From Calidihabitans tengchongensis (GTDB lineage: Bacteria; Sysuimicrobiota; Sysuimicrobiia; Sysuimicrobiales; Kaftiobacteriaceae): a stretch of 64,000 bases of DNA. Position 1 is the stretch's first letter. The number at the start of each line of letters is the position of its first letter. A program made the position numbers and the translations under genes. The notes beneath the pieces are model-generated. The model was given only the letters and a program-made list of their open reading frames with translations. It was not told where the DNA came from and did no database searches. The DNA lies in contig JAVKIE010000003.1 in the NCBI GenBank assembly GCA_031459615.1, forward strand, positions 165,748 to 229,747. Direction: 5' to 3'. Shown piece by piece: positions 1 to 8,844 of the stretch.

Positions 1-147
1 CACCCGGCGGTTGGCCAGGTGGGCCACCAGGACCTGGTGCACCACCGCCCGGTGCGGCTTGATGCCGAAGACCTCCGCAGGGAGATCCACAGTCCCCGCC
101 GCCGCCCCACTCGCGTCAAAAGCCTGCGCCGTCGGCACGCCGCTCAC
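1..147 (-). CDS. rplD: 50S ribosomal protein L4 (uL4), N-terminal part, cut by window edge
   Basis: Only the first 49 codons are in the window. The translation ends in the typical L4 N-terminal pattern LPAEVFGIKP followed by a VVHQ...ANRR segment, which in L4 binds 23S rRNA and extends into the exit tunnel wall. The start is taken as the GTG at 147, which shares four bases with the rplC stop (GTGA), so the two genes are translationally coupled as is usual in the S10 operon. Order rpsJ-rplC-rplD supports the call. Confidence 0.9.
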   Translation of the reverse strand, partial: MSGVPTAQAFDASGAAAGTVDLPAEVFGIKPHRAVVHQVLVAHLANRRV

Positions 148-788
148 CTCGCCTGCGCCTCCCGCGGGGCGACCGCCGTGCGAACCATCACGAGCCCGCC
201 CCGGGGACCCGGGACCGCCCCCTGCACCAGGAGCAGATGGTGCTCGGGGTCGACCCGCACCACCCGGAGGTTGCGGACCGTGACCCGCTCCCCCCCGTAC
301 CGACCGGGCATCCGCTTCCCCGGCCAGACCCGGGCCATGTCCGAGGACCCGATGGACCCCACGGCCCGGTGCATCAGGGAGACGCCGTGAGAGTCCCGCT
401 GGCCCCGGAAGTTGTGCCGCTTCATGGCGCCGGCAAACCCGCGGCCCTTGGTGATGCCGATGACGTCCACCAGGTCCCCGCTGCGAAACCGTTCCACGGT
501 GATCTGCTCGCCCACGGTGTAGGTCTCCCCGGGGGCCGGCCGGAACTCCCGCAGGACCCGGTGGGCCGCCACCCGCGCCCGGGCGAAGACGCCCCGCAGG
601 GGCTTGGGCAACCTGCTCTCGGGGACGGGCTCAAAACCGACCTGCACGGCCGCGTAGCCATCCCGCTCCGGCGTCCGCACCTGGGTGACCACGCACGGAC
701 CCGCCTGGATCACCGTCACCGGCACGACATTGCCCTGGTCGTCGAAGACCTGGGTCATGCCCACCTTGCGTCCCACAATGGCCGTCAT
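144..788 (-). CDS. rplC: 50S ribosomal protein L3 (uL3)
   Basis: This 214-residue protein of the large ribosomal subunit has the usual bacterial length. It begins MTAIVGRKVGMTQ, and its second half has the conserved L3 block HRAVGSIG, GKRMPGRYG and VTVRNL. The frame is open upstream, but the ATG at 788 was chosen because it gives the conserved N-terminus and has a purine-rich GGTGAGGCGG stretch just before it. It lies 48 bases after rpsJ and overlaps rplD by four bases, so the S10-operon order is intact. Confidence 0.95.
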   Translation of the reverse strand: MTAIVGRKVGMTQVFDDQGNVVPVTVIQAGPCVVTQVRTPERDGYAAVQVGFEPVPESRLPKPLRGVFARARVAAHRVLREFRPAPGETYTVGEQITVERFRSGDLVDVIGITKGRGFAGAMKRHNFRGQRDSHGVSLMHRAVGSIGSSDMARVWPGKRMPGRYGGERVTVRNLRVVRVDPEHHLLLVQGAVPGPRGGLVMVRTAVAPREAQAR

Positions 789-836
789 CGCCACCGCCTC
801 ACCAGCCACCGCCGAAGTCCCTCCCGCCGGCATCGG

Positions 837-1142
837 TCAGAGCTTGATCTCGATGTCCACCCCCGCCGGCAGGTCCAGGTGGCTCAGCGCGTCCACCGTC
901 TTCTGGGTGGGCTCGAGGATGTCAATGAGCCGCTTGTGCGTCCGCAGCTCAAAGTGCTCCATGGACTCCTTGTCAATGTGGGGGGAGCGGATGACGCAGA
1001 ACAGGCTGCGGTCCGTGGGCAGCGGCACGGGGCCCGACACCCGGGCGCCGGTGCGGCGCACCGTCTCCACGATCCGCTCGGCCGACTGGTCGAGCACCCT
1101 GTGGTCGAACGCCTTCAGCTTGATCCGAATCCGCTGCGCCAT
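837..1142 (-). CDS. rpsJ: 30S ribosomal protein S10 (uS10)
   Basis: This is a complete 101-residue S10, the usual length. It starts MAQRIRIKLKAFDHRVLDQS, and the region PTDRSLFCVIRSPHIDKES with the following HFELRTHKRLIDI is the signature of the family. S10 sits in the small-subunit head and also serves as NusE in antitermination. It is the first gene of the S10 operon and is separated from tuf by 143 bases filled by a nonamer repeat hairpin, so readthrough from tuf would have to cross that structure. Confidence 0.96.
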   Translation of the reverse strand: MAQRIRIKLKAFDHRVLDQSAERIVETVRRTGARVSGPVPLPTDRSLFCVIRSPHIDKESMEHFELRTHKRLIDILEPTQKTVDALSHLDLPAGVDIEIKL

Positions 1143-1159
1143 CCTGTAACCCCTTGGTT

Positions 1160-1281
1160 CGATCTACGCAATCTACGCAATCTACGCAATCTCCGCAATC
1201 TACTCAATCTGCTCGATCTGCTCGATCGTCCCGGTGCGGGAAGATTGAGGAGATCGAGAAGATCGGGGGGTCGGGAAGATC
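1160..1281. repeat. Nonamer repeat array with inverted partner, tuf-rpsJ spacer
   Basis: About seven direct copies of a 9-base unit (CAATCTACG and variants such as CGATCTGCT) run from 1160 to 1227. A short GC stem (TCCCG-GTG-CGGGA) follows, then about four inverted copies (AGATTGAGG, AGATCGAGA) to 1281. The two arms can fold into one long imperfect hairpin that starts four bases after the tuf stop. Related arrays occur at 25441, 31766, 56643 and 57208. A terminator or attenuator role for tuf mRNA is inferred from position only. Confidence 0.85.
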
Positions 1282-1285
1282 GGCA

Positions 1286-2524
<1,239 letters not shown>

Positions 2525-2598
2525 CGCTGGCCTCCCCCGTCTGTCTCCTGCCGTGCCTCCCGCCGGACCCTGGCAGGGTGTGGGCTCTGTCAGCACAA

Positions 2599-2646
2599 TG
2601 ACTCGTGAGGCGCCGCCCAGCCTTCCCGGCCACGTCTCACGAGTCA
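2599..2646. other. Perfect 11-bp inverted repeat between tRNA-Thr and tuf
   Basis: TGACTCGTGAG at 2599-2609 is exactly complementary to CTCACGAGTCA at 2636-2646, with a 26-base loop. It lies in the spacer of the presumed tRNA-Thr-tuf transcript, six bases from the mature tRNA 3' end. It could be a processing stem, an attenuator or a protein-binding palindrome; no T-tract follows on either side, so a simple terminator is less likely. Confidence 0.6.
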
Positions 2647-2651
2647 CCCGC

Positions 2652-2727
2652 TGGAGCCCACGACCGGACTCGAACCGGTGACCTTGTCCTTACCAAGGAC
2701 ACGCTCTGCCACCTGAGCTACGTGGGC
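2652..2727 (-). tRNA. tRNA-Thr (anticodon GGT)
   Basis: The 76-base sequence, including an encoded CCA, folds as a cloverleaf: acceptor GCCCACG pairs with CGTGGGC, and the anticodon loop TTGGTAA carries GGT, followed by a TTCGAGT T-loop. It lies directly upstream of tuf on the same strand, an arrangement also known from the thrT-tufB operon of Escherichia coli. Confidence 0.96.
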
Positions 2728-2741
2728 GCTGCTGCACCCGT

Positions 2742-2770
2742 ATTATAGGGGGAGGGTATACCCTTGGCAA
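2742..2770 (-). promoter_or_regulatory. Sigma-70-type promoter of tRNA-Thr / tuf
   Basis: On the minus strand TTGCCA (2770-2765) and TATAAT (2747-2742) are separated by exactly 17 bases. The -10 ends 14 bases before the tRNA 5' end. The match and spacing are close to consensus, and no other good promoter is seen before tuf. Confidence 0.8.
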
Positions 2771-2809
2771 GCCTGCGCGGCTGCGCCGCGCGGCGGGAAG
2801 GAGCGGGCC

Positions 2810-2872
2810 GTGGACTGGGTGGGATGGCTGGTGGTCCTGCTGCTGATATACTTTCTCTTCGTCCGCCAGTAG
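2810..2872 (+). CDS. Predicted 20-residue single-pass membrane microprotein
   Basis: A GTG-started frame of 20 codons encodes a strongly hydrophobic peptide: a short VDWVGW head, a run of Val/Leu/Ile/Tyr/Phe long enough to span a membrane, and an FVRQ tail. It is preceded at the proper distance (6 bases) by GGGAAGGAG (2795-2803), one of the best ribosome sites in the window, and is followed at once by a GC hairpin. It sits on the plus strand between the divergent tRNA-Thr promoter and the tRNA-Gly promoter. I do not recognise a family, and function is unknown. The start signal and composition argue for a real gene, but its small size leaves doubt. Confidence 0.5.
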   Translation: MDWVGWLVVLLLIYFLFVRQ

Positions 2873-2904
2873 GTCCGGGCGGGCCTTTTGCGGGCCGCCG
2901 GACC
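2872..2904 (+). terminator. GC-rich hairpin after the microprotein
   Basis: GGTCCGG at 2872 pairs with CCGGACC at 2898-2904 and the stem continues inwards with two bulges to a TTTTGC loop. It starts inside the microprotein stop codon. No T-run follows, so it may act as a weak terminator. It also overlaps the presumed -35 region of the next promoter. Confidence 0.4.
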
Positions 2905-2914
2905 CGTCTATAAT
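2886..2914 (+). promoter_or_regulatory. Promoter of the tRNA-Gly-Cys-Leu cluster
   Basis: A perfect TATAAT (2909-2914) lies 38 bases before tRNA-Gly. The -35 is poor (TTTTGC at 2886, spacing 17). The -10 is convincing; the -35 assignment is tentative. Confidence 0.6.
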
Positions 2915-2952
2915 GGAGGCGCGGCCCGGGAGTGGGCTCCCGGGACCGGCGC

Positions 2953-3027
2953 GCGGGAGTAGCTCAGAGGTAGAGCGTCTCCTTGCCAAGGAGAAGGTCG
3001 CGGGTTCAAGTCCCGTCTCCCGCTCCA
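2953..3027 (+). tRNA. tRNA-Gly (anticodon GCC)
   Basis: The 75-base gene has acceptor GCGGGAG paired with CTCCCGC, anticodon loop TTGCCAA (GCC), T-loop TTCAAGT and encoded CCA. It is the first gene of a three-tRNA cluster and is followed after one base by tRNA-Cys. Confidence 0.96.
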
Positions 3028-3028
3028 G

Positions 3029-3103
3029 GGCGGCGTAGCCAAGAGGCAAGGCAGAGGTCTGCAAAACCTCCATTCCCCGGTTCGAATCCGGGCGCCGCCT
3101 CCA
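3029..3103 (+). tRNA. tRNA-Cys (anticodon GCA)
   Basis: The acceptor GGCGGCG pairs with CGCCGCC. The anticodon loop CTGCAAA gives GCA, the T-loop is TTCGAAT and CCA is encoded. The gene is one base after tRNA-Gly, so they are surely cotranscribed. Confidence 0.96.
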
Positions 3104-3130
3104 CACCTGACCGACGAGCCGGTCCACCGC

Positions 3131-3219
3131 GGGCGGGTGGCGAAACCGGCAAACGCGGGGGCCTTAAAAGCCTCTGGTCCGCAGGGACCCTGGGGGTTCG
3201 ACTCCCTCCCCGCCCACCA
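3131..3219 (+). tRNA. tRNA-Leu (anticodon TAA)
   Basis: This 89-base class II tRNA has acceptor GGGCGGG paired with CCCGCCC, anticodon loop CTTAAAA (TAA), a long variable arm with a GGTCC-GCA-GGGACC stem, T-loop TTCGACT and encoded CCA. It is the last gene of the tRNA cluster, which is convergent with folE. Confidence 0.94.
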
Positions 3220-3274
3220 TCCCCGGCAGACCGGGTTCCGGACGGTCCTGGCACGCGCCGCCGGAGAGGCGGGT

Positions 3275-3847
3275 TTACGTCCGGTTGCGGCCCTCCACGA
3301 TGGCGAAGAACTCGGCCCGGGTGCGGGGGTCCTCCCGGAAGATGCCACGGGTGGCGGAGGTGACCACCTTGCTGCCGGGCTTGCGGACCCCCCGGGCGGT
3401 CATGCAGAGGTGCTCGGCCTCGATCACCACCCCCGAGCCCAGCGCGTTCAGGCCGCCCTGGCAGAGGAAGTCGGCGATCTGGCTGGTCAGCCGCTCCTGG
3501 ACCTGGGGGCGGCGGGCCAGGATCTCCACCAGCCGCGCCACCTTGCTGACGCCCAGGATGCGCCCCTGGGGGATGTACCCGACGTGGGCCACGCCGTGGA
3601 AGGGCAGGAAGTGGTGCTCGCACATCGAGTAGAAGGGAATGTCCCGCACGATGACCATCTCATGGTGATCCTCGTCGTCGAACCACGTGTCCAGCAGCTC
3701 CCGCGGGTCTTCGGTCAGCCCGCTGAACAACTCCTCGTACATCTCGGCGATCCGCCGGGGTGTCTCCCGCAGGCCTTCCCGGGTCGGATCCTCGCCGATG
3801 GCCACGAGGATGCCCCGCACGGCCTGCTCGATGGCTGCCCTGTCCAC
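3275..3847 (-). CDS. folE: GTP cyclohydrolase I
   Basis: This homodecameric cytosolic enzyme converts GTP to 7,8-dihydroneopterin triphosphate, the first step of folate synthesis. The 190-residue protein has the zinc and catalytic residues: Cys and His in SMCEHHFLPF (about 75-84) and the third zinc Cys in HLCMTARGV (about 148-156), plus the conserved ILGVSK motif. The GTG start at 3847 is three bases after the folP stop, and the ribosome site AAGGAGG lies inside the end of folP, so folP-folE is an operon. Confidence 0.96.
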   Translation of the reverse strand: MDRAAIEQAVRGILVAIGEDPTREGLRETPRRIAEMYEELFSGLTEDPRELLDTWFDDEDHHEMVIVRDIPFYSMCEHHFLPFHGVAHVGYIPQGRILGVSKVARLVEILARRPQVQERLTSQIADFLCQGGLNALGSGVVIEAEHLCMTARGVRKPGSKVVTSATRGIFREDPRTRAEFFAIVEGRNRT

Positions 3848-3850
3848 GCC

Positions 3851-5068
3851 CTACCCCTCCTTGTCTGCCCGGCCCGAGCGGCCAGACGATCCCGCGGCCG
3901 CCGGGGCCGGGGACGCGTGGCCGCAGAAGAACTCCATCATGCGAGCCACCCGCGCCATCGCCCGCACGTCGTGGACCCGCAGCATGTTGGCGCCCTGGGC
4001 GATGGCAAACGCCACCGCCGCCGCGGTGCCCTCCAGCAGGTCGTCGGGCGGCAGGCCCAGCAGGTCGCGGATGTAGTCTTTGCGGGATGTGGCGACGAAG
4101 ATCGGGTAGCCCAGGCTGCGCAGCTCCGGCAGCCGGACCATGAGCTCCAGATCCCGCGACGGGTGCTTGCCGAAGTCGAGCCCCGGATCCACCAGGATCC
4201 GGTCCCGCGGGACGCCCGCCGCCACCAGCTCCTCGGTGCGCCGGAACAGGAAGGCCGCCACCCAGTCCATCATGGACGGCACCTCCAGGTCCTGGTAGCG
4301 CTGGCGGGGGCGGCCGTGCAGGTGCATCACCACGATGCCCGCTTCGGCGGCGGCCACCACGTCGGCCATCCGGGGGTCGGCGGCCCCGCTGATGTCGTTG
4401 ACCAGGACCGCCCCCGCCTCCAGGGCGGCCCGCGCCACGTCGGGCTTGTAGGTGTCCACGGCCACCGGCAGGTCATAGCGGCGCACCAGTTCTTCCACCA
4501 GGGGCGCCACCCGCCGGATCTCCTCGTCCACGGGCACCGGCGGGCCTTCCTGGGCGGTCTCCCCGCCCACCTCGATCACGTCGGCCCCCTCCCGGACGAT
4601 CTCCTCGGCCCGCGCCAGGGCCCGGTCCAGCCCGAAGTACCGGCCGCGGTCGTAGAAAGAATCCGGGGTGTTGTTGAGGATGCCGGCGATGTAGACCCGG
4701 GAGCTGAAGTCCAGCCGGTGCCGGCCCGCCACCATCGCCGGCGGGGGCGCCTGGATGCGCGACAGGGTGGCACCCACCGCACGCGCCACCGGCTCGGGCA
4801 CCGCAGGCAGCAGGCGCTGGTACTGCGCCAGGGTGGCGGCCAGCTCGATCTGCCGGTGCGCCTGCAGGGGCGGCGACGCCGCTGCGGGGCCGGAGGCCCA
4901 CCCGCCCAGCCGGACCAGTTCGGCGGCCGTCTGGCGCAGGTCGGGCTCGGGAGCGATCACCCGCAGGCGCTGGAAAGAGGCCTCGGGCGGGCCACCGCGC
5001 GGCGCGAGCGGCACCAGGGCCCATGCCCAGTACAGGGGGTCTGTCGCCATTGTGGCGGTTCCACGCAC
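3851..5068 (-). CDS. folP: Dihydropteroate synthase with N-terminal extension
   Basis: This enzyme condenses dihydropterin pyrophosphate with p-aminobenzoate. The TIM-barrel part (about 140-385) shows NNTPDSFYDRG, IEVGGET, AVDTYKP, VNDISG, VMHLHG, VDPGLDFGKH, SRKDYI and LRVHDV, all family motifs. About 135 residues precede the barrel, so the protein (405 aa) is far longer than the usual 270-290; such long forms occur in some thermophilic bacteria. The start is uncertain between GTG 5068 and ATG 5050. A TATACT element at 5082-5077 lies so close to GTG 5068 that a leaderless mRNA is possible. Confidence 0.93.
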   Translation of the reverse strand: MRGTATMATDPLYWAWALVPLAPRGGPPEASFQRLRVIAPEPDLRQTAAELVRLGGWASGPAAASPPLQAHRQIELAATLAQYQRLLPAVPEPVARAVGATLSRIQAPPPAMVAGRHRLDFSSRVYIAGILNNTPDSFYDRGRYFGLDRALARAEEIVREGADVIEVGGETAQEGPPVPVDEEIRRVAPLVEELVRRYDLPVAVDTYKPDVARAALEAGAVLVNDISGAADPRMADVVAAAEAGIVVMHLHGRPRQRYQDLEVPSMMDWVAAFLFRRTEELVAAGVPRDRILVDPGLDFGKHPSRDLELMVRLPELRSLGYPIFVATSRKDYIRDLLGLPPDDLLEGTAAAVAFAIAQGANMLRVHDVRAMARVARMMEFFCGHASPAPAAAGSSGRSGRADKEG

Positions 5069-5076
5069 TTTCTTTC

Positions 5077-5082
5077 AGTATA
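5077..5082 (-). promoter_or_regulatory. Putative -10 element (TATACT) of folP-folE
   Basis: TATACT on the minus strand lies nine bases before the GTG start of folP. A transcript starting about seven bases downstream would have almost no leader. No convincing -35 is seen at 16-18 bases, so this is tentative. Confidence 0.35.
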
Positions 5083-5189
5083 CGTCCGCCAGGCCAGTAT
5101 GCGTCCGCAGGCGCGCCCTCGGGCGGCAGGAGGGTGGAGACGCTGAGCCCGTCACCCGGCGACCGGCGGACCGCCCCCTGCCGCGCAGG

Positions 5190-6215
5190 TCACGGGTGCA
5201 GTCTCCGGCCGGTCAGCGCGAAGAAGACGTCTTCCAGGGAGGGCTCGACCACCTGCAGGCGGCGGATCCGCCCGGCGTGCCGGGCGACCTTCGCCGCCAG
5301 GGAGAGCGCCCGGCCGGGATCGGACAGGCGGGCCTCGATCTCCCACAGCCCGTCCGCCGCCGTCGGCCGCACGGACACCGCTGCCGCGCCGGGCAGGGTG
5401 TGCAGCGCATCGCCCACCGGCCCCTCCGCCACCAGCCGCAGGACGGGACCGCCCCCGTGCGCGCTCTTGAGGGCGGCCGGCGAGTCCAGAGCCGCCAGGC
5501 GGCCGCGGTCGAGGATTCCCACGCGGTCGGAGAGCCGGTCGGCCTCGTCCATCTGGTGGGTCGCCAGCAGCACCGTCTTGCCCTCCTGCCGGCACAGCCG
5601 GCCGATCAGGTCCCGCACCACGCGCGCGCCCGCCGGATCCAGCCCCGCCGTCGGCTCGTCCAGCAGCAGCACGGGGGGATCGTGCACCAGCGCCCGGGCC
5701 AGCGCCAGCCTCTGCCGCATTCCGGTGCTGTAGCGCTCCACCAGGTCATCGGCCCGCGGGGCCAGCCCCACCAGGTCCAGCAGAAAGGCGATCCGCTCCC
5801 GGGCCCGCGGCCGCGGGAGGCCGTGGAGGGCGGCCGCGTACTCCAGATTCTCCCGCCCGCTCAGGCGCCCGTAGACGGCCCGCGCGCCGCCCAGGACCAC
5901 GCCGATGTGCCGGCGCACCTGGGCGCCGGCGGTCGCCACGTCATAGCCCCACACCCGGGCGGTGCCCGCCGTGGGCGCGAGCAGGGTCGCCAGCACCCGC
6001 AGGAGGGTGGTCTTGCCGGCTCCGTTGGGTCCCAGCAGGCTCAGCAGCTCGCCGCGGCGGACCTGGAATGTCGCGTCCTCGACCGCGGCGATGGTCTGGG
6101 GAGCCGCCGGGCGGAGCCCCCCCGGGGGGCCGCCGTCGGTGATCCGGATGGCGAATCGTTTGGTCAGGCCCCGGACGTCGACGGCCACCTCCGGCGCCGC
6201 CGGCGCGACGCTCAC
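5190..6215 (-). CDS. ABC-2 type exporter ATPase, orphan
   Basis: The nucleotide-binding subunit (341 aa) has Walker A GPNGAGKTT (about 63-71), signature YSTGMRQR, Walker B LLLDEPTAGLD and a switch His in ATHQ, the pattern of DrrA/NatA/CcmA-like ATPases. A C-terminal domain of about 80 residues follows. Compared with the family there is a Gly/Pro-rich insertion before Walker A (about residues 25-40). Such ATPases normally sit beside a membrane permease gene, but the flanking genes are ogt (overlap GTGA) and folP. The permease must be elsewhere or lost, and the substrate cannot be predicted. Confidence 0.88.
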   Translation of the reverse strand: MSVAPAAPEVAVDVRGLTKRFAIRITDGGPPGGLRPAAPQTIAAVEDATFQVRRGELLSLLGPNGAGKTTLLRVLATLLAPTAGTARVWGYDVATAGAQVRRHIGVVLGGARAVYGRLSGRENLEYAAALHGLPRPRARERIAFLLDLVGLAPRADDLVERYSTGMRQRLALARALVHDPPVLLLDEPTAGLDPAGARVVRDLIGRLCRQEGKTVLLATHQMDEADRLSDRVGILDRGRLAALDSPAALKSAHGGGPVLRLVAEGPVGDALHTLPGAAAVSVRPTAADGLWEIEARLSDPGRALSLAAKVARHAGRIRRLQVVEPSLEDVFFALTGRRLHP

Positions 6216-6841
6216 CGCGCCCGCCCCCGGGCGGGGCGCCCGCCGAGGTCCACGCCCTCCCGGAGCAGCAGGCGGCGCTTGAGCGCCACCCCGCCCCGGA
6301 GAGAGTACCCGCCCGGCCGCCCGTCGCTGCGGATCACCCGGTGGCAGGGGATGATGAGGGGGACGGGGTTGCGGGCGCAGGCCTGTCCCACCGCCCGCGC
6401 CGCGCCGGGATAGCCCAGGGCCCGGGCGATGTCCCGATAGGTCCGCACCTCACCGCGGGGGATGGCGCGCAGCAGCTCCAGCACCCGGCGCTCGAACGGC
6501 CCCACCAGGCCCAGGTCCACGGGACCGTCGTAGCGCCCCAGGGACCGGAAGAACGCCCGCAGGCGGCGCACCAGGTCGCGGGGCGGACGCGGGTCGCGGG
6601 CCGCCGGCAGGCCGAACCGGCGGCGCAGGTGGCGGACAAAGGCGGCCTCGTCGGGTGCCAGGTCCACGGCGCACACGCCCCGCTCGGTGTAGGCGACGTA
6701 CACGGTTCCGGGGAGGCCCCGCACCGAGGTGACCCGCAGCGCCGCCGGGCGCGCCGGCCGGGGCGCAGGGGCGTGGGCCAGCGCGTGGCGCACCAGCTCG
6801 TGGGCGCGGTTGTTCAGGTCCACCGCGTTGGCCACCCGCAC
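6212..6841 (-). CDS. ogt: Methylated-DNA--[protein]-cysteine S-methyltransferase
   Basis: This suicide repair protein transfers the methyl group of O6-methylguanine to its own cysteine. The active-site motif IIPCHRVIRSDG is intact near residues 163-174, preceded by the DNA-binding helix block (GEVRTYRDIARALG) and followed by GGYSLRGG. With 209 residues it is slightly longer than typical Ogt, because of an Arg/Pro-rich N-terminus. The GTG start has a GGGAGG site. It lies just downstream of uvrC and overlaps the ABC ATPase by four bases, so it belongs to the repair operon. Confidence 0.93.
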   Translation of the reverse strand: MRVANAVDLNNRAHELVRHALAHAPAPRPARPAALRVTSVRGLPGTVYVAYTERGVCAVDLAPDEAAFVRHLRRRFGLPAARDPRPPRDLVRRLRAFFRSLGRYDGPVDLGLVGPFERRVLELLRAIPRGEVRTYRDIARALGYPGAARAVGQACARNPVPLIIPCHRVIRSDGRPGGYSLRGGVALKRRLLLREGVDLGGRPARGRAR

Positions 6842-6923
6842 GCACCCCGCCTCCCGGACCTCCGCCCGGGGCGGGCCGGGGGAGGTCTCACATGGCTATT
6901 CTTCTGGCTCTGTTGTCCTCCCC

Positions 6924-8837
6924 CTATCCTGCGGGGGATGTCCCGTCCACGCGCACCGCCTCGTCCCGCACGGACACGTCGGGGTGCTCCCGGAGGAACT
7001 CGGCCACCCGGCGGGCCAGGCGGGGGCCCAGCACCTCCGCCAGCTGTTCTTCGGAGGCCTGCCGGATCTGCCGGACCGACCCGAAGCGGCGGATCAGCTC
7101 CCGCTTGCGCTTCTCGCCGATGCCGGGGATGTCGTCCAGCACCGAAAAGACGATCCGCCGCTCGCGCAGCTTCTGGTGATAGGCGTGGGCGAACCGGTGC
7201 GCCTCGTCCCGCACCCGCTGGAGCAGCTGCAGGGCCTGGGACTCCCGGGGCAGGACCAGGGGCTCGGCGGAGCCGGGAAGGAACAGGTGCTCCTCGCGCT
7301 TGGCCAGTCCGACGGCGGGCGCGGTCACGTTGTATTCGAAGAGCACCTCCAGGGCGGCGGACAGCTGGCCGCGACCGCCGTCGATGAGGATCAGGTCCGG
7401 CATCACCGACCATCGGACGGGCACGGCCTCGTCGCGGTCCAGCTTCTCCTGCTCCTCCCGGCCCCGGGCGAACCGCCGCCGCAGCATCTCCTGCAGGGCC
7501 GCGTAGTCGTTGGGGCCGTCGGTCCACCGGATGCGGAACCTCCGGTAGGCGCTCTTGAGGGGGCGTCCGCCCTCGAACACCGCCAGCGACCCCACCGTCT
7601 CGCCCGCCTGGAAGTTGCTGACGTCGTAGGCCTCGATCCGGAAGGGCAGGGTCTCCAGACCCAGGACCTCCTGCAGCTCCCGCAGGGCCGCCCCCTCCGC
7701 CCCGGCCACCCGCGCCCGCTCCTGGTGGAGGAACAGGGCGGCGTTCTCGGCGGCCATCTGGACCAGGCCGGCCCGCTCCCCCCGCTGGGGCACCACGATG
7801 CTCACCCGGCCGCCGCGGCGCTGGGCCAGCCACTCGGCGATGAGGTCACTGTCGGCCACCTCGTCCTGGAGCAGGATCTCCGGAGGCACCGAGGGCGCCT
7901 CCTGGTAGTACTGGGTCAGAAAAGCCCCGAGGATCTCGCCGCGGCTCAGACCGCGCACGCCCTCCAGCAGGAAGTGCTCCTGGCCCTGCAGCCGGCCGGC
8001 CCGCACGTAGAACATCTGCACGCACGCCGTGTTGCCGGCGTGGGCCACCGCCACCACGTCCCGGTCCTGCAGGTCCGCCCCCGCCGCCCGCTGCCGCTCG
8101 GCGATGGCCTCCAGGGCCTGCACCTGGTCCCGCAGCTGGGCGGCCCGCTCGAACTGGAGGGACTCGGCGGCGCGCCGCATCTCCTCCCGCAGCTCCTCCA
8201 CCAGGGAGGCCTGCCGCCCCTCCAGGAACAGAACCGCCCGGCGGACCTGCTCGGCGTACTGCTCGGCGGTGGCCCCCCAGGCCACGCACGGCGCCGTGCA
8301 CAGCCCCAGGTCGTAGTCCAGGCAGGGGCGGGGCAGGTCCCGGGTGATCTCGATGGCGCAGGACCGGAGCTTGAACAGCCGCCGGATGGTGCGGATGGTG
8401 CGGCGGACCAGTTTGGGCTCGTGGTACGGATACGGCCCGAAGTACTTGGCGCCGTCCCGCACCACCTTGCGGGTCATCAGGATGCGCGGGAACGCCTCGT
8501 GGGTGATCTTCACGTACGGAAAGGCTTTGTCGTCGGCCATCCGCACGTTGTAGGGGGGCCGGTGCTGCTTGATGAGGTTGGTCTCCAGGATCAGCGCCTC
8601 CACCTCGGTGGCGCAGGCGATCACCTCGAAGTCGGCGATCTTGCCCACCAGGTGGCGGATGCGCGGGCTGTCCGCGTGGGCGCTGTCCTGGAAATACTGG
8701 CGCACCCGGGCCCGCAGGGAGGCCGCCTTGCCCACGTAGATGACCCGTCCCTGGGCATCCCGGAACAGGTACACGCCGGGACGGGCGGGCAGGACCTTCA
8801 GCTTTTCCTCCAGGGCCGTCAGGTCGGCCGCGCTCAC
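6924..8837 (-). CDS. uvrC: UvrABC system protein C, dual-incision endonuclease
   Basis: UvrC makes the 3' and 5' cuts in nucleotide excision repair after UvrB is loaded at damage. Domains in order: GIY-YIG nuclease (about 16-95, GVYLFRD...VIYVGKA), a Cys-rich segment, UVR domain for UvrB contact (about 205-240), the RNase H-like C-terminal nuclease and a helix-hairpin-helix pair (DIPGIGEKRKRELIRRFG). The frame is open far upstream, but GTG 8837 gives 637 residues and leaves only seven bases after the aminotransferase stop. A longer frame would overlap that gene by more than 200 bases. Confidence 0.95.
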   Translation of the reverse strand: MSAADLTALEEKLKVLPARPGVYLFRDAQGRVIYVGKAASLRARVRQYFQDSAHADSPRIRHLVGKIADFEVIACATEVEALILETNLIKQHRPPYNVRMADDKAFPYVKITHEAFPRILMTRKVVRDGAKYFGPYPYHEPKLVRRTIRTIRRLFKLRSCAIEITRDLPRPCLDYDLGLCTAPCVAWGATAEQYAEQVRRAVLFLEGRQASLVEELREEMRRAAESLQFERAAQLRDQVQALEAIAERQRAAGADLQDRDVVAVAHAGNTACVQMFYVRAGRLQGQEHFLLEGVRGLSRGEILGAFLTQYYQEAPSVPPEILLQDEVADSDLIAEWLAQRRGGRVSIVVPQRGERAGLVQMAAENAALFLHQERARVAGAEGAALRELQEVLGLETLPFRIEAYDVSNFQAGETVGSLAVFEGGRPLKSAYRRFRIRWTDGPNDYAALQEMLRRRFARGREEQEKLDRDEAVPVRWSVMPDLILIDGGRGQLSAALEVLFEYNVTAPAVGLAKREEHLFLPGSAEPLVLPRESQALQLLQRVRDEAHRFAHAYHQKLRERRIVFSVLDDIPGIGEKRKRELIRRFGSVRQIRQASEEQLAEVLGPRLARRVAEFLREHPDVSVRDEAVRVDGTSPAG

Positions 8838-8844
8838 GGCCAGA

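Noticed and set aside
1160..1281. Short regular repeats that might be taken for a CRISPR array.
   Set aside because: Units are 9 bases with no unique spacers, arms are inverted to each other, and no cas gene is near.
2690..3348. Open frames over the tRNA genes at both strands.
   Set aside because: They cross three well-folded tRNAs, and their translations are low-complexity without ribosome sites.
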